Origin: Blasia pusilla
Taxonomy: Eukaryota > Marchantiophyta > Marchantiopsida > Blasiales
Length of the DNA stretch: 64,000 bases
Direction of reading: 5' to 3'
Assembly: GCA_050084515.1 (NCBI GenBank)
Contig: CM114274.1
Coordinates: 14,136,001 to 14,200,000, forward strand
Shown here: piece by piece, positions 46,901-58,255 of the stretch
Numbering within the stretch: position 1 is the stretch's first letter
How the letters are laid out: each line of letters opens with the position of its first letter
Translations under genes and position numbers: made by a program
Notes under the pieces: model-generated
What the model was told of the DNA's origin: nothing
Seen by the model: the letters and a program-made list of their open reading frames with translations, nothing else
Database searches by the model: none

Positions 46901-49550
46901 GCTTATTGCAAAAGTGGATACATATATCCTGAATGTGACTGACTGAAAATGGGCATGTAGCTCTAGCGAGGGTGATGCAGACCTTCTAATTGAACTAGTT
47001 CAGCATGAACGGGAGCAAGAGGCTAACTATGGCCTAAGAAGAGACGTAATAATGGAATCTTGGAGAGTAAGCTTGGAATCCTTGTCTATGTATTCTTGAA
47101 CATCATTCAAAAAGTCCTTGAAATGCGTCATAGCATCTTTAATCTGCTGCCTGATATCATGTAGCTCAATTGAAGTAGAATAACGTGCATCTTGCTCAAG
47201 TTGTAAGACATCAACAAGATAGGAAATCTCTACATTAAGGCGTAGTGAGTGCCTCTCGGTGACCTCCAAAGATTCACGAATAGAGTCATAGATGTTTGAA
47301 GATTGGTTGCAATCATCCTGATCCCATTTTGAAAAATTTCTAGTGTAGCCTTGTTGAAAATCTCAGCATTCATTGTCATCACCCCAAGCCTGAATATATG
47401 TGCATATAAAACAGAAAATAAAAGTCAAAATCACAAATGTAGATGAGATGCAAACTGGGAAATGTAGGAGCATGAAATTAGGATGGAGGTGTAACAATAG
47501 CTGGAAGTGAGATAGCATCTTGTTGCCATCAACAAATGCAGAAGTATGAGAAAAAACGGCTGAAACTATAATGAAGAAATAATCAAAGTATAGATCAATC
47601 TAGTGAGAGCAACACACAATACCACAAAACTGAAATAAAATGTAGTCCAGAAGGTGGGTGTTGGACAATGAAGTGAAGAAGCTGAAAAAACACTTGGAAA
47701 ATCGGGCAGCAAGAGCAAGTAGTACCACAAAGAAATGAAGTAATCATTTAAGTTGAGCATCGAAGTAGAAATGGCAACGTGGAGAAGAAGAAAGTAGAAA
47801 TGTGAAATTCGTGAGACAAAGTGGACAAAAATAAGAAACATGTATGGAGCACTCTAATAAATCTGAACATGTGAGAAAACAAAAATACTTTGTAAATACC
47901 ATGGGTGAAGCAGAATGTCTTAAAATTTAAGAAGAGCATAGATTTATTGTGTAGTATTGTGTATCCTAGAACTCCCTAGCCTAGATTGGTGGGAACCAAA
48001 AGTAATCTAATTCAACTGGAAAATGGAAGCCAGGATGAGCTAACCAGATCAATTCAAATGACTTAACTAGTGCAAAAGTTAGTGAGAACTGTCAAGGCTA
48101 TAAAGACAGCCAACTGAGTGCAATTATGGTGGCAAAACCTCCAAGAAAGACCTGCATATGAAATGAGGGTGATTAGCTCATTTGGATATGGAGATTAAAA
48201 ACATACATTTGGACATTCAGAAATAAGGGCAGGAAAAATCCACAAGAAATGCAACATAATGCACAAAGTCTTCAATACATTAGATTAATGAGAACTAATA
48301 AACAATGGTGACTCAACAACAAAAATATACGTGGCTAAGTGCATTTCCTCTTGCTAGAAGACTCGCAATGTCGAAAAGGAATTCGCTGGTCTAAGGGAGC
48401 ATAGAGTTCTTTGGTGGGGTCATGGACATTCTTGATTGGAGAATTGGCAACATTAGGAGTAAGATCGAAGACAAGATGATAACATCATCAAACTTTGGCA
48501 AAGATTGGGAAATGTGAGGGATTTTCCACATCAATAGGAATGGGCTCAAAATTTGGTAGTTTCCCATTCTCTTGGGCTATCTTCATCCTATCAATGAGAT
48601 GAGTAGCTTTAGCGGAGTTAAGGTCCAAAAATATATGTAGGGGAAGACAAATCTGGTGCCTCAAGACTCCAAGTTGATCGACCTTATGCCACGGATACAA
48701 GATTGAAGAGCCTAGCAACGTCTTTTCTTGTCAGTGAAGTCTCTTTGAAGTCAACATTCTTGTACTTGAGAACTTCCTTCTGGATTCCTAAGGTACAACT
48801 GTATCAGAGTTACTATCATATGAGTAGAGAGAAGAAATTGGAAGATGAATTGGAAAGGAAAACTACATAATATCAATAAGGATACCTGATGGTGGTGCAT
48901 CCTTGTTCAAACGTTGGAACTTAGCATCCGAGAGTTGTCCTTGGCTTATGAGACTCTGGATCCGTCTTCCTGTTACACCATGTTCCCAAAAGGCAAGGAT
49001 CATCCCTAGGTTGTCCATGTACTTTATCTGATTTTCTGGGGGAAATATGAACCTGGGCTTGAATTCTTCTGGCTGCGCTTGAATGTCTGAAAGTATCATG
49101 CTAGCAAAGTCCAGGTAGCTTGAGGGCACCTGTAGGTCATGAATTAGATATAGCAACAAAAGGCAGCATAGAAAATGAGGGAAGGAAGGCATAGGGAATA
49201 ACCTGTAGTGCAGCCTGAGTGGGGGCATGGTTTTGTCGCTCAGATTGAAGATGTGGTACATTTGTGGGATTTGGTTCATGGTCATATAAAGGTAACTATT
49301 GACTTTGCTGCGAGTGAGAAGCAGATCTGACACTACGTCCAGTGCTTGAGCTAGCTCTGGCCAACATGCTTAATTATTTATTGCAGAATATATAGTAACA
49401 CAAAATTAGGAAACACGTGCAACTCCGTGACCAAATACTTGGAAGTCATTAGGCTCCAATGATCCTAATATGTGCAGCTGATCCCTATTCTTTATCCTAG
49501 ATAGCATAACATAGGCTAATCCCATAGCAAAAATTGACTAAACAACTAGC
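46901..49550 (-). other. Region downstream of the Helitron, possible captured gene fragments
   Basis: Minus-strand segments 49333-48863 (with PPENQIKYMDNLGMILAFWE and LISQGQLSDAKFQRLNKDAP), 48718-48488 and 47269-47027 (a helical, charged 80-codon piece) look more gene-like than their surroundings. They lie downstream of the Helitron helicase on the same strand, where captured host fragments are often found. I recognise no family, and splice joins are not convincing. Confidence 0.35.
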
Positions 49551-49559
49551 AAACAACGA

Positions 49560-50100
49560 CCTTCCACGGTAGAACCCTGACTCTTGCGGGAAATCATGGC
49601 ATAGCCTAATATAAGTGGAATGATCTCTTGATATATTTACGATTCGAGTCATACCTTAGAGTAGAGAAATTGGTTCTACCTATCTTGATAGAATGTCCAT
49701 TGGATTGTAGAGTGACAATAATATAAACTAACTCATTTTCCTCATAAATAGGATAAGACACAGTACCAAGAGATCCATTGGATGCGTGGGCACTTCAAGT
49801 TAACATTAGATGTAATCATAACCCGATAGTGTAGTGCCACGAATGGTAGTTGGTGAAAAGATTCATCACTTAACCAGATATCAAATTCTAGTTGTGGAGG
49901 AGCGTCACTAATAACGTTCACTCAGATAATAGAGGCATCTCCAAAACATAGGAGATTGAGACATGGCAAAGTCGTCACAATGAGTACAAATTATCGTTGT
50001 GCTAGAAGTGATGAAATATGTAGCTTCATTCTCAAACACCAAGCAGGATCGAGATTGTCATCAACTGGGCTTGTGTTGGAAGAGCACTTCTAACAGAAGT
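49560..50100 (-). pseudogene. Helitron helicase C-terminal part
   Basis: Reverse-strand sequence includes PLILGYAMISRKSQGSTVE (about 49610-49565), helicase motif VI of Pif1/Helitron enzymes. It aligns with 37500-37760 of the other Helitron fragment on the same strand. Frames are broken upstream. Confidence 0.75.
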
Positions 50101-50130
50101 TAGGAACTGATTATAAAGAGGATCACTTGA

Positions 50131-51246
50131 ATGGCGTACAGGGGTAACCAATTCAAAGGAGAGTACATTCTCCAGGAAAGTAGAGGAAGTAATCCTTCAA
50201 GGAGAACTTATCTCTGCAAATCCACATCTATACCATGTATTCATCCCACAACTCTCTATGCAAATAGGCCAGCTGCTCTTGAAGAACTATCATTTCTACC
50301 TTCTGGAGTAGTTATGAGATCTTGAAAGCCTATCCAAAGAATCCAAGTGATAAAGTTGTTGATTGGATCACTTAGGTAATATTTTTAGTAGGACTAACCG
50401 TCTTGTTAGATTCATTGAATTCCATCCACTTCATCAATGGAATGAATTCTTTTATTTAGTGCTTCTTGAGAATGTCCCTTTTAGATCTAAGGAAACCCTC
50501 ACATCATTCCAAGCACAGAGTTGGACGTATCTACATGAGTGTGTTCATAGGAAATTAGTCGAGGATATGCCTGACATTCATAAACTCATAAAAGACCACG
50601 CAATAAGAAACTTGTGGAGTCAAGTTCATGAGGCAGAAATAATTGCTAAAGAAACTAGCATTCTCCAGCTTGAGCTTGACATGGATATGACTTCCTTTAT
50701 CAATTTTGAAACTATACATAGTGAAATTGTCCATCCATATGAAGAGAATTTTCCAAATCAGCCAAACATTACAATCCTCAGCCCTGAACAAAAACTCCTC
50801 TTTGCCCAGATCACATCTCTTACATCTGATTTAGTCCTCCTCAAAGGAAGACCTAGTTGTGGTAAGTTTTTTTTGTGAAATTCATGTATGATAATTGGAA
50901 ATCTAAGGGAATTTCACCTCTACTCACTGCAACAAGTATTGCTGCAGTTCGTCTTCATGTAGAAGCTGTTATAGTTCATTCTGCTTTCAACATTCCCATC
51001 CGTGATGATATGCCAACTATGCATGCTATTTCAGATCCCTACATGAGACTTAAGGCTACCCAAGTAATTGTAGTTGATGAGTTCTCAATGCTGAAAACAA
51101 AGCAAATTATAGTGGTCCAAATAAATGAAGTTGCAAAGTGCATCAGCCAAAATTTGCTTGGTGAAAAGTTGCTCATCCTTGTAGGTGACCTATGCCAGCT
51201 TCCGCATGTTTGCAGCCATAAAGTTTCCAATGTATGCCATACATAG
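50131..51246 (+). pseudogene. Helitron Rep-helicase junction, in inverted orientation
   Basis: Plus-strand translation gives ANRPAALEELSFLPSG, then NRLVRFIEFHPLHQWNEFFY and LLENVPFRSKETLTSFQAQS, the Rep C-terminal region. The helicase follows: LSPEQKLLFAQITSLTSDLV, a degraded Walker A (KGRPSCGKFF), VIVHSAFNIPIRDDMP, Walker B VIVVDEFSML and ILVGDLCQLPHV. One stop after KFFL separates 50363-50878 from 50875-51246. It is opposite in strand to the Rep upstream and the helicase end downstream. Confidence 0.85.
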
Positions 51247-51382
51247 TGAATGGCCTATGATCTATATATAATTGGAATCTGAAGAGACGTTAGTGCAGCT
51301 TCTGTTGATGAGAGAGATCTATTTAGAACAACCCCAGAGACAAGACGTAATTTAATGTCATCTAATCCACCAAGTTTGAGAC

Positions 51383-52606
51383 TGTGATACCCACAATTTT
51401 GTAATCTTGAAGAATATATCTTTTTATTCAAAGAAGACTCTTGTATATTCTGATTTTGATTATGATTATTTATTATTATGAAGAAGAATAAGTGAATCAT
51501 GAAGCTCCTGGGACAAGGCAAAGAGATGGAAGATCAAGGATTTGCCTTAGAGGAGGGGAAAACGCAATAACAAAGTCTCAAGACTCAGAACGAAGCTTAA
51601 CGAAGCTTAACGAAGCCTAACGAAGATGTACGAAGCTCTGTCTACGAAGTGCTTTGCTACATAACGAATCACCATAAAGAAAAGAAGAACAAAGTACTTC
51701 GCTCTTTAACGAAGCGCGAAGCACAGGAGATAAGAACGAAGCATGGAGTACTTCGTCCTCCTGAAGTCCAACGAAGCGAAGCTAAAAAGGACTGTGATTT
51801 CAAGAGACACATGTTAAAACAGTTAGACTAGGAAAGGGCGCGATTCTTTGTATCAAATTGGTAGTTAGAACAGTTTTGTACTTCGGATTCATAGGGATCA
51901 TAGGAAGAGCTAAGAGAACCATAGATCTAGGTAGTTAGAAACAGTGAAGAGACACTAGCTTCATCAAGAACGTTTCGAATCTTAGGATCACTTCCACTCC
52001 AGCGAATATTTAAGAAGCAAGGCAGAAGCCGATATCATCATTCTCTTACGAAGTCCTTATGTTGTAGGAATGGTCCGAGCAAGAGAGTAGTACCCTCTCG
52101 AGCTTGTATACACTTTGAAGCTTTCTCGTTCTTGATGGAGTAGTAAAGCAATCATTCATTCATTCTGATGTGCGATGCTTATGTCTGAGTATTCTTTTTG
52201 GGTCTGCAGAATGAGGAGTGAATCAGACAAACCTTTCTCATCAGTGAAATAATCAACATGAGTTGTAGGAAATTTGTTTGACAGAGAATAACCTGCCGAG
52301 ACGGATTGAGTTCCGAAAGTAGGATAAGCTAGCTTTTGTATTGAGATCTCTGTGAGGTTTCTTGATGTCGAGAGGAAAATCTACCTTAACATGCTGTCAA
52401 TTCCACTAGAGAGAATCGAGAAAAGATCCTTTGGTACTAAGAAAGATCAGAAGATATTGATAAGACATTGAATATAACTCACACACATTTAAATACAACT
52501 ATTACAACAAAATTGTAATTCCGAACTCTCTTTTCATCAAGCAATGATCCTCTTGGGGATCGGACTTACTAAATCGACTATAAAATAGAAACACTTATAC
52601 ATTACA
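51383..52606 (+). mobile_element. Solo LTR of the Tat-like gypsy family
   Basis: About 1224 bp, starting TGTGATACCCACAATTTTG and ending ATACATTACA. It is the same LTR as 14438-15738 and 35688-36990 but in the opposite orientation. Perfect 5-bp duplications GAGAC flank it (51378-51382 and 52607-52611). It interrupts Helitron Rep: the reading frame before and after joins across one GAGAC copy. It represents LTR-LTR recombination of a formerly complete element. Confidence 0.93.
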
Positions 52607-52611
52607 GAGAC

Positions 52612-54260
52612 ATTTAGCTTATTTAGTATCAATATCTAAAGACCGAGTGGGCTCTGACTTTAAAGCATATTTAAGAAGATAAAATGATTAGTCAGCATTG
52701 GTCACCCTGTGAATGTTCATGTGGGCTCACCAAAGCAAGAGCACCAAGGGATGGTATGGAATGATATTACGGTGCACAACTGAGGGCCTAAAGTAGCTCC
52801 ACTTCATTGAATGTGGATTGATAAATGGTTGCAGATTAGGATTCACATCAGCAAGGAATCCTGTGTAGCAAAGATGGTTTCTAGGACCGCTTCCTAACTT
52901 ACAAACTCCTTCCTTGCACCGGTGTAATTGCTTTTGAAGCACTAGGCTTAACAGTTCATCACTTGTTTTAGGGTAGATCTAGGATGCCGGTTGGGGTCAA
53001 CACATGAGAGATATAAACATATTTCTGATGTAATTTGATCAACATCATCAAGATGGAGCCATAAAATCATATGGCAATGCAAACTATCTCTGCCTTGTAG
53101 CTCATAGCGGAGCAAATATTCTGCAACTCTACCCAAAATACGTGGGCCTGGAAAAATGCATGAAGACAAGAAAGAGTGTAGTTTGGTATGGAATAATAGT
53201 GCACACTCAGTTGGAGCATCGCACCAAGTGAAGTTAGGGTTGAACTTGGCAAGTGTAGCCTCGATGTCAGAAAAATTCATTCCATCTTGTCGCAAATGCT
53301 TCATCGAAGTTAGTTTTAAGAAAAAATGTGGCATGCCCCATTTCTATACCATAGCTTTTAGATCTTTCAAATGCCTTATATACCATGCATGGCTTCCTAG
53401 GATCTGGGGGCTAATTGAATACTTAGAAAGATGGTGATACAAGCTCGCATCACTCAAGTGGGGCTTATCTCTACAAAAAGTCGATCTAGTTCCCTACTTA
53501 GAAAAAAATGTTTTTGAGGTAGAGCATAACGCGATTGCCTACCATATCTGGTACATTAATAAAGCATAAGGCTTAAACAAAGAAAATGGACAAAACATTT
53601 GGCGGCTCCGAGCACGATTATAGTCAGAAAATGTTGAGCTCCCTTGGAAATAGCTTTGATGGAAGGGGAACAAGAAGGGGAAGGATGCAGTCTCTAACGT
53701 CAATTTTGGATCTATTGACGCATCGTATACATCACTCAGGAGTTTATCACGCGCAAATGCATTTGCTCTTAGAGATATACTACCATTATCAAATATGTCA
53801 GTGGACGTTTGTCTTTGAACAGGTAGGGAGTAGGTAACATCCTGAAGGATATTGAGATGGGGATGATAAGGATCGTGGCTCATGATATGTGTAACTTGTC
53901 CTTTTTCTTGGGAAGCTTTGATTATTCTCTGGACCGATGATTCAGGCAAGATAACTACTCCATATGAAGGATTTGGAAATTCTATAAGTGCTCTGTAGTC
54001 TCTATATAATGGATTGATTTCAAGGTTTATCTTCAGAATCTCCTGCATGGCATGTGGAATAGGAGATTCTCTTGGTATTGCATTTGGCTGGAGGTTGAAA
54101 CCCATGAAAGGTGAATCTAGCAGAGATGTTACGGCGAAGAATCCCTTGTGGAAGCCAATGAACTTCTTCTCTACTCCTAATGTAGAGTCAACTATGGAGA
54201 GGAGCTGCAATTGTAGTGGTTCCACATTAAGCAACTGCCTAATGTAAGTTGGAGTCATAT
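52612..54260 (-). pseudogene. Helitron Rep (HUH replication initiator)
   Basis: Piece 54258-53539 (239 codons) carries the region before the catalytic domain (GFFAVTSLLDSPFMGFNLQP, SFPFLFPFHQSYFQGSSTFS, where 'FP.LFP.G' is usual). Piece 53334-52948 has WCDAPTECALLF...IFPGPRILGRVAEYLLRYELQG and LHCHMILWL, the His-x-His metal-binding motif of HUH enzymes. Piece 52942-52727 has HRCKEGVCKLG...CYTGF, NPHSMKWSYFRPSVVHRNII and PYHPLVLLLW. These are Rep features in order. The catalytic Tyr region falls in a degraded stretch. Confidence 0.88.
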
Positions 54261-54342
54261 AGACATTGGTTTTGTGCGAGGTCCAGTTGAGATGGAGGTA
54301 TCACAGATAGGGAAGAGACTGGACGAGGTATTATGTAATCTC

Positions 54343-54600
54343 TCATGAATCCATTAATGCATATGGCGGATTTTTTGGGTCTTCAACAACACACATTTTT
54401 GTTCGAGGGTTACTAAATTGCACAGCACCGCAGTATGTACAACATTGCATGTCCTTGATGGTTGATGTGCATATGGCACCCCACCTACGAAGGTAGGAAT
54501 GAGCGCATGACCAGTCCATGCAATGAGGCCTACAAGCAAGCATTCCGAGATGGGAAACTCTCCCACGTACATGTTCTCTCGAGCTCTGATAACCTTTTTA
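54343..54600 (-). pseudogene. Helitron N-terminal Cys motif
   Basis: The minus strand reads MQCCTYCGAVQFSNPRTKMC, resembling the C-x2-C-G-A-x-x-(W/F) zinc-binding segment near the start of plant Helitron proteins. Two frames overlap, so the true start is unknown. Confidence 0.6.
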
Positions 54601-56693
54601 TATTGAGACCTATCATTCTTTTCACTTGGCCTTTCCTTGAACTTGAGCTACAAAGTTAGGATGCTCCTCTTTCCATTAGTGCAAGTGATTAAAAGGCCAT
54701 CTTAGAGGAAATAGCTAAAAATAAAATAGAGCACTACATGAGGAAAAAACAATTGACCCTAGTTACACATGCAAGACGAGCCACATCATAAAATTAGAAC
54801 ATGGCAATTGCATGTAGCTAAAATAAGGTCCTGCAATGGCATTACCAATAGCTGTACTATGACAAATGGAAAGTACACAACATAGACAAAACAAGGAAGA
54901 AAATGGGAAGAATCGAACAAAGGTAGGGAAGTGGAGCTTAAAACAACACGTAAAGCAGCAAACCTAGGAGAATAGACCCTAAAACAGAGAAGAGAGATTG
55001 CAAGAATGTCTAAATGAGAGAAAGAACCAGCGAAAAGGGAATGAGAAATCAATCGTCGTAGATGATTTATGATGGAGCTAGAAACTTCTCGAGCGCCGAT
55101 AACTAGGTAGATGAGCACCGTAGCCGTTACAAAGGAAGATAGTTGTCGAACGTAAAATGGGTTGATCCAAAGAAAATGCAGTTGAGTTTCAGTCCCAGAC
55201 CAAGAGTAACTTGTGCCAAAGCAAATGATCGAGAGCACAAGATCCGAACAAAAGGAGAAGCTCTGCCAGTCAATGAAGGGAGATGGAAAGGAAAACCGCA
55301 CCGAGTGCCCGAATTGGCAAATGCAACTTGTAGGTAGAGCGCTCGTTGCATTCGCTACGAGCGCAAAATTTTTACTTTTACTTTAAAATATTTTGGAAGT
55401 AAAAGTAAAAAATTTGTGTGCTGCATGATAGCTAGTGTATAATAATTGAATATGATTTTGGAAGGTCGTCCATTGAAATGGAACATGGGTGCTTTCTTTC
55501 TATGGGTGCTTTCTTTCTATGAGAAATTATTGTAATTGAACATGGTAGGCGTAATTTCTTCCTCAGCGAGACATTTAATATATGATCAATCAAAGGAAAC
55601 ACTATGAAGTACTTATTCGAATTCGGCGAAAAGAAGGGGAAATCCTTTGTGAAGTTTTTGCGCAACGTAAAGCTAAGTGCATTAAGCGAATGGATAAGTT
55701 TTTAAAGTTTTCTTGTGAGTTGTTGGGAAAGCTTAATATTATTTCATGAAATAAAACGTATCCATCCGTAGAAGTCGTGGAGGGAAAACAAATCTGAAGT
55801 ACTTATGGCAGGCCTTAATATTTCTCTCGGAAATTTATGTTCGAAGAAGTAGATGACGACGGGGTATTGGGATCTTTTTGGAGTTTCATAAAGATTTTCT
55901 TTTACGCTAATTTTTTTTTTCTTAATTACTTAGTTTAGTGGGAAAATATGTTTAGCTGGCATAATGAAAAGAATTCAGATTGCAAACTAAAAAGTGGAAA
56001 GAAAAAAAATTATAAATGGAAAGAAAAAAAATGATAATTGGAAAAGTCGTATTCCCACCTTCTTCTCAATTTGGAAATAAAAACATCCATCTATATAGTT
56101 AAAAGATAGTGTGATTTAAATATTTTCCTCCTGTGATGACATGTGTATAATTTGGTCATGACAACGTGACAAATAATGAAATTAATATAAGCTAACTTAA
56201 ATTAACTAAGCAAATGCCTTTCACCGGTGCATAAAATTAAATTATATTAGTATTAAAAAAATATCCCCTACTACTTTGCGTAGTAGTAGGATGAAAAAAA
56301 ATGTCCTTACGTTGCCCACCTACTCGTAATAAGAAAAAGACCCATCCAACAGGAGTGTACGCTGAGAGTACGAGACGACACTCAAAGTGGCACCAATGCA
56401 GTTCACGAGGAGACCGGGAGAGAAAAAGCTCACACGTGGAAGAACACGGAGAAAGCGACCCTCGAAACTGACCCTGCCATGTATGGTATTCCCCACCAGC
56501 CTCACGGGCATGCTGGTACTCGAGATGCGTGCGTGGAGGATCATGCCCTTCACATGTGAAATCCATGAACTTGTTGGTGAGGTTCGTTCAATGCGTACTT
56601 GTGATTCATATTCATAGGATTCAGACCCTAAACGCTCCTTGAATACATCGTTTGTTCTTTTTTCAAGTAGTTCTTCCATGTTCTTTATTCTCA
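54601..56693. other. No gene recognised; two adjacent hairpins at 55339-55415
   Basis: A palindrome GCGCTCGT...ACGAGCGC (55339-55346/55357-55364) is followed at once by an AT hairpin, AAATTTTTACTTTTACTT (55366-55383) against its complement at 55397-55415. A 20-bp tandem duplication (GGGTGCTTTCTTTCTATG) lies at about 55487-55522. No coding matches are visible. Element ends may be present, but I cannot assign them. Confidence 0.5.
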
Positions 56694-56983
56694 TTTGGTG
56701 GCTATGCTTTCCTTATTGTTACCCCGTCTATTTTATTTCATTTTGGTTCGGCCCCATGTCCAGATTTGGCGATAGAGATATATATATATATATATCACGC
56801 GTAAATGCTGCTTGCTTGATGGTTAAGTTTGATTTATCTATCTTTCTATCTATCTATATATATGTATGTCTGTGAGTTCCAAAATCATGTACGGACCTCA
56901 TGCAACTCTTGAAGCATTGTCGAGAGACGTCGATTTTCCCGGAGGGCAATTGTACATATGCAAAGGTGGGTCCATGGGGGATG

Positions 56984-57102
56984 TGATGCGGCTATACCAG
57001 GGCTACTACACCAGATCCCATCATAACTCTGCAGTTAAGCGCCCTTGGGCCGGAATAGTACTGGGATGGGTGACCTCCCGGGAAGTCCCGGTGCTGTATC
57101 CA
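56984..57102 (+). rRNA. 5S ribosomal RNA, copy 1
   Basis: About 119 nt aligning with plant 5S rRNA: GATGCGGCTATACCAG at the 5' end, CACCAGATCCCATCA, the internal A box AGTTAAGCGCCCTTGGGC, the intermediate element, box C GGATGGGTGACCTCCCGGG and the 3' end GTGCTGTATCC pairing with the 5' end. All internal promoter boxes are intact. A CATATG TATA-like word lies about 30 bp upstream. No clear T-run terminator follows, and several positions (CATAACTCT for CAGAACTCC) differ from consensus, so activity is uncertain. Confidence 0.85.
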
Positions 57103-57407
57103 AGCAAGCCATTTGGTGGCTATGCTTTCCTTATTGTTACCCCCTCTATTTTATTTCATTTTGGTTCGGCCCCATGTCCAGATTTGGCGATAGATATATA
57201 TATATATATATGTATATATCACGCGTAAATGCTGCTTGCTTGATGGTTAAGTTTGATTTATCTATCTTTCTATCTATCTATATATATGTATGTCTGTGAG
57301 TTCCAAAATCATGTACGGACCTCATGCAACTCTTGAAGCATCGTCGAGAGACGTCGATTTTCCCGGAGGGCAATTGTACATATGCAAAGGTGGGTCCATG
57401 GGGGATG

Positions 57408-57526
57408 TGATGCGGCTATACCAGGGCTACTACACCAGATCCCATCAGAACTCTGCAGTTAAGCGCCCTTGGGCCGGAATAGTACTGGGATGGTTGACCT
57501 TCCGGGAAGTCCCGCTGCTGCATCCT
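57408..57526 (+). rRNA. 5S ribosomal RNA, copy 2 (diverged in box C)
   Basis: The same gene 424 bp downstream. The 5' and 3' ends pair perfectly (GATGC with GCATC), and CATCAGAACTCT is closer to consensus than in copy 1. However, box C reads GGATGGTTGACCTTCCGGG, with two changes from copy 1 in the TFIIIA-binding core. A TTTT lies about 10 bp after the gene. It may be a weakened gene or pseudogene. Confidence 0.78.
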
Positions 57527-57603
57527 AGCAAGCCTTTTGGTGGCTATGCTTTCCTTATTGTTACCCCCTCTATTTTATTTCATTTTGGTCTGGCCCCATG
57601 TCT

Positions 57604-57653
57604 AGATTTGGCGATAGAGATATATATATATATATACATCTATCGCCAAATCT
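57604..57653. repeat. Palindrome ending the 5S array
   Basis: Perfect 15-bp arms AGATTTGGCGATAGA (57604-57618) and TCTATCGCCAAATCT (57639-57653) flank a (TA)n core. The left arm is normal 5S spacer; the right arm is the same sequence inverted. The 5S repeat ends here and unrelated sequence begins. Confidence 0.9.
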
Positions 57654-58255
57654 GTTTTTGGGGTGCGACAGGGCGTTGCGAGAGTTGACGATGGGGGGGA
57701 AGTGTACATGATGTCGATGGGTTGTATGCTTGTGTTGACGGGAGGATCGACGTGTTGGTCGAGGGGAGTGTTATGTGGCGGAGATTGTCATATCATGTGG
57801 AGGAGTGCATGTTGACGGTGCAAAGCGAGTTGAGGGTGTGATCAGGTTACCCATTTGAGTCCCTTTTCCCGCACTTGTCGTGTGTGATTGAGAGTGTTGG
57901 GTATCAGGTAGTAGCTGGTGCTAGATGGGTGAAATGATGGTGACGAGTGTAGATTCTTTTCATGTGTAGCATGTTGGTGGATATATGGTGGTTGCCGCGT
58001 AGGGGTCGCGTGTATGACCTGAGAGAGTGTCGCTAGGTTAGGTGAGTCAGTTGGGAGGCTCATGGTGAGCCCGAAAGTTGAGCGTGCGTGAGGCTGGGTA
58101 TGTCATCACGGGATTGACGTTAGCATAGGTGAGCTAGTGAGGCATGTGGGAGACTCTCGGTGAGTCTGAGTGCTTGAGCAGGTGAGACAAGGTTTGTCAT
58201 CACGGCGTTCTTCCAGGGTTCGGAAGAACGGGGTAGTGCGAGTAGTGGTAGTGGT
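57654..58255 (+). other. Leader or LTR of the right gypsy copy, boundaries unresolved
   Basis: G/T-rich sequence lies between the 5S palindrome and gag. No LTR terminus, primer-binding site or repeat partner could be recognised. The LTR partner would lie beyond the window. Confidence 0.45.

Larger units (their letters stand above)
49560..54600 (-). mobile_element. Helitron with an internal inversion and a solo LTR insertion
   Basis: On the minus strand: an N-terminal Cys motif (about 54440), Rep with a His-x-His motif (54258-52630), a Rep C-terminal segment continuing on the other side of an LTR insertion (51382-51255), and the helicase C-terminus (about 50100-49560). The intervening segment 50131-51246, holding the Rep-helicase junction and helicase motifs I and II, is on the plus strand. 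Flipping that one segment restores the order of Helitron proteins. Helitron termini (TC start, hairpin and CTRR end) were not located. Several stops make it inactive. Confidence 0.85.
56694..57640 (+). repeat. Short tandem 5S rDNA array
   Basis: Units start with TTTGGTGGCTATGCTTTCC at 56694, 57112 and 57536, giving periods of 418 and 424 bp. The first two units each contain spacer with (TA)n, a CTAT-rich run, ATGTACGGACCTCATGCAAC and a 5S gene. The third unit is cut off after about 90 bp at a palindrome. A tandem arrangement with the whole unit repeated is how 5S genes are organised in most plants. Confidence 0.85.

Noticed and set aside
48863-49333. 156-codon frame containing an apparent intron with GT...AG ends
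   Set aside because: Removing the apparent intron gives an early stop, so the splice model does not hold.
55339-55415. Adjacent hairpins as a Helitron 3' end
   Set aside because: No CTRR-type terminus follows within the expected distance, and the nearby Helitron runs the other way, so its 3' end should lie near 49 kb or lower.
56694-57640. Cassandra-type TRIM element (LTRs containing 5S sequence)
   Set aside because: In Cassandra a unique internal region with a primer-binding site separates two LTRs. Here the whole unit is repeated head to tail, with no unique interior and no primer site, so a 5S rDNA array fits better.
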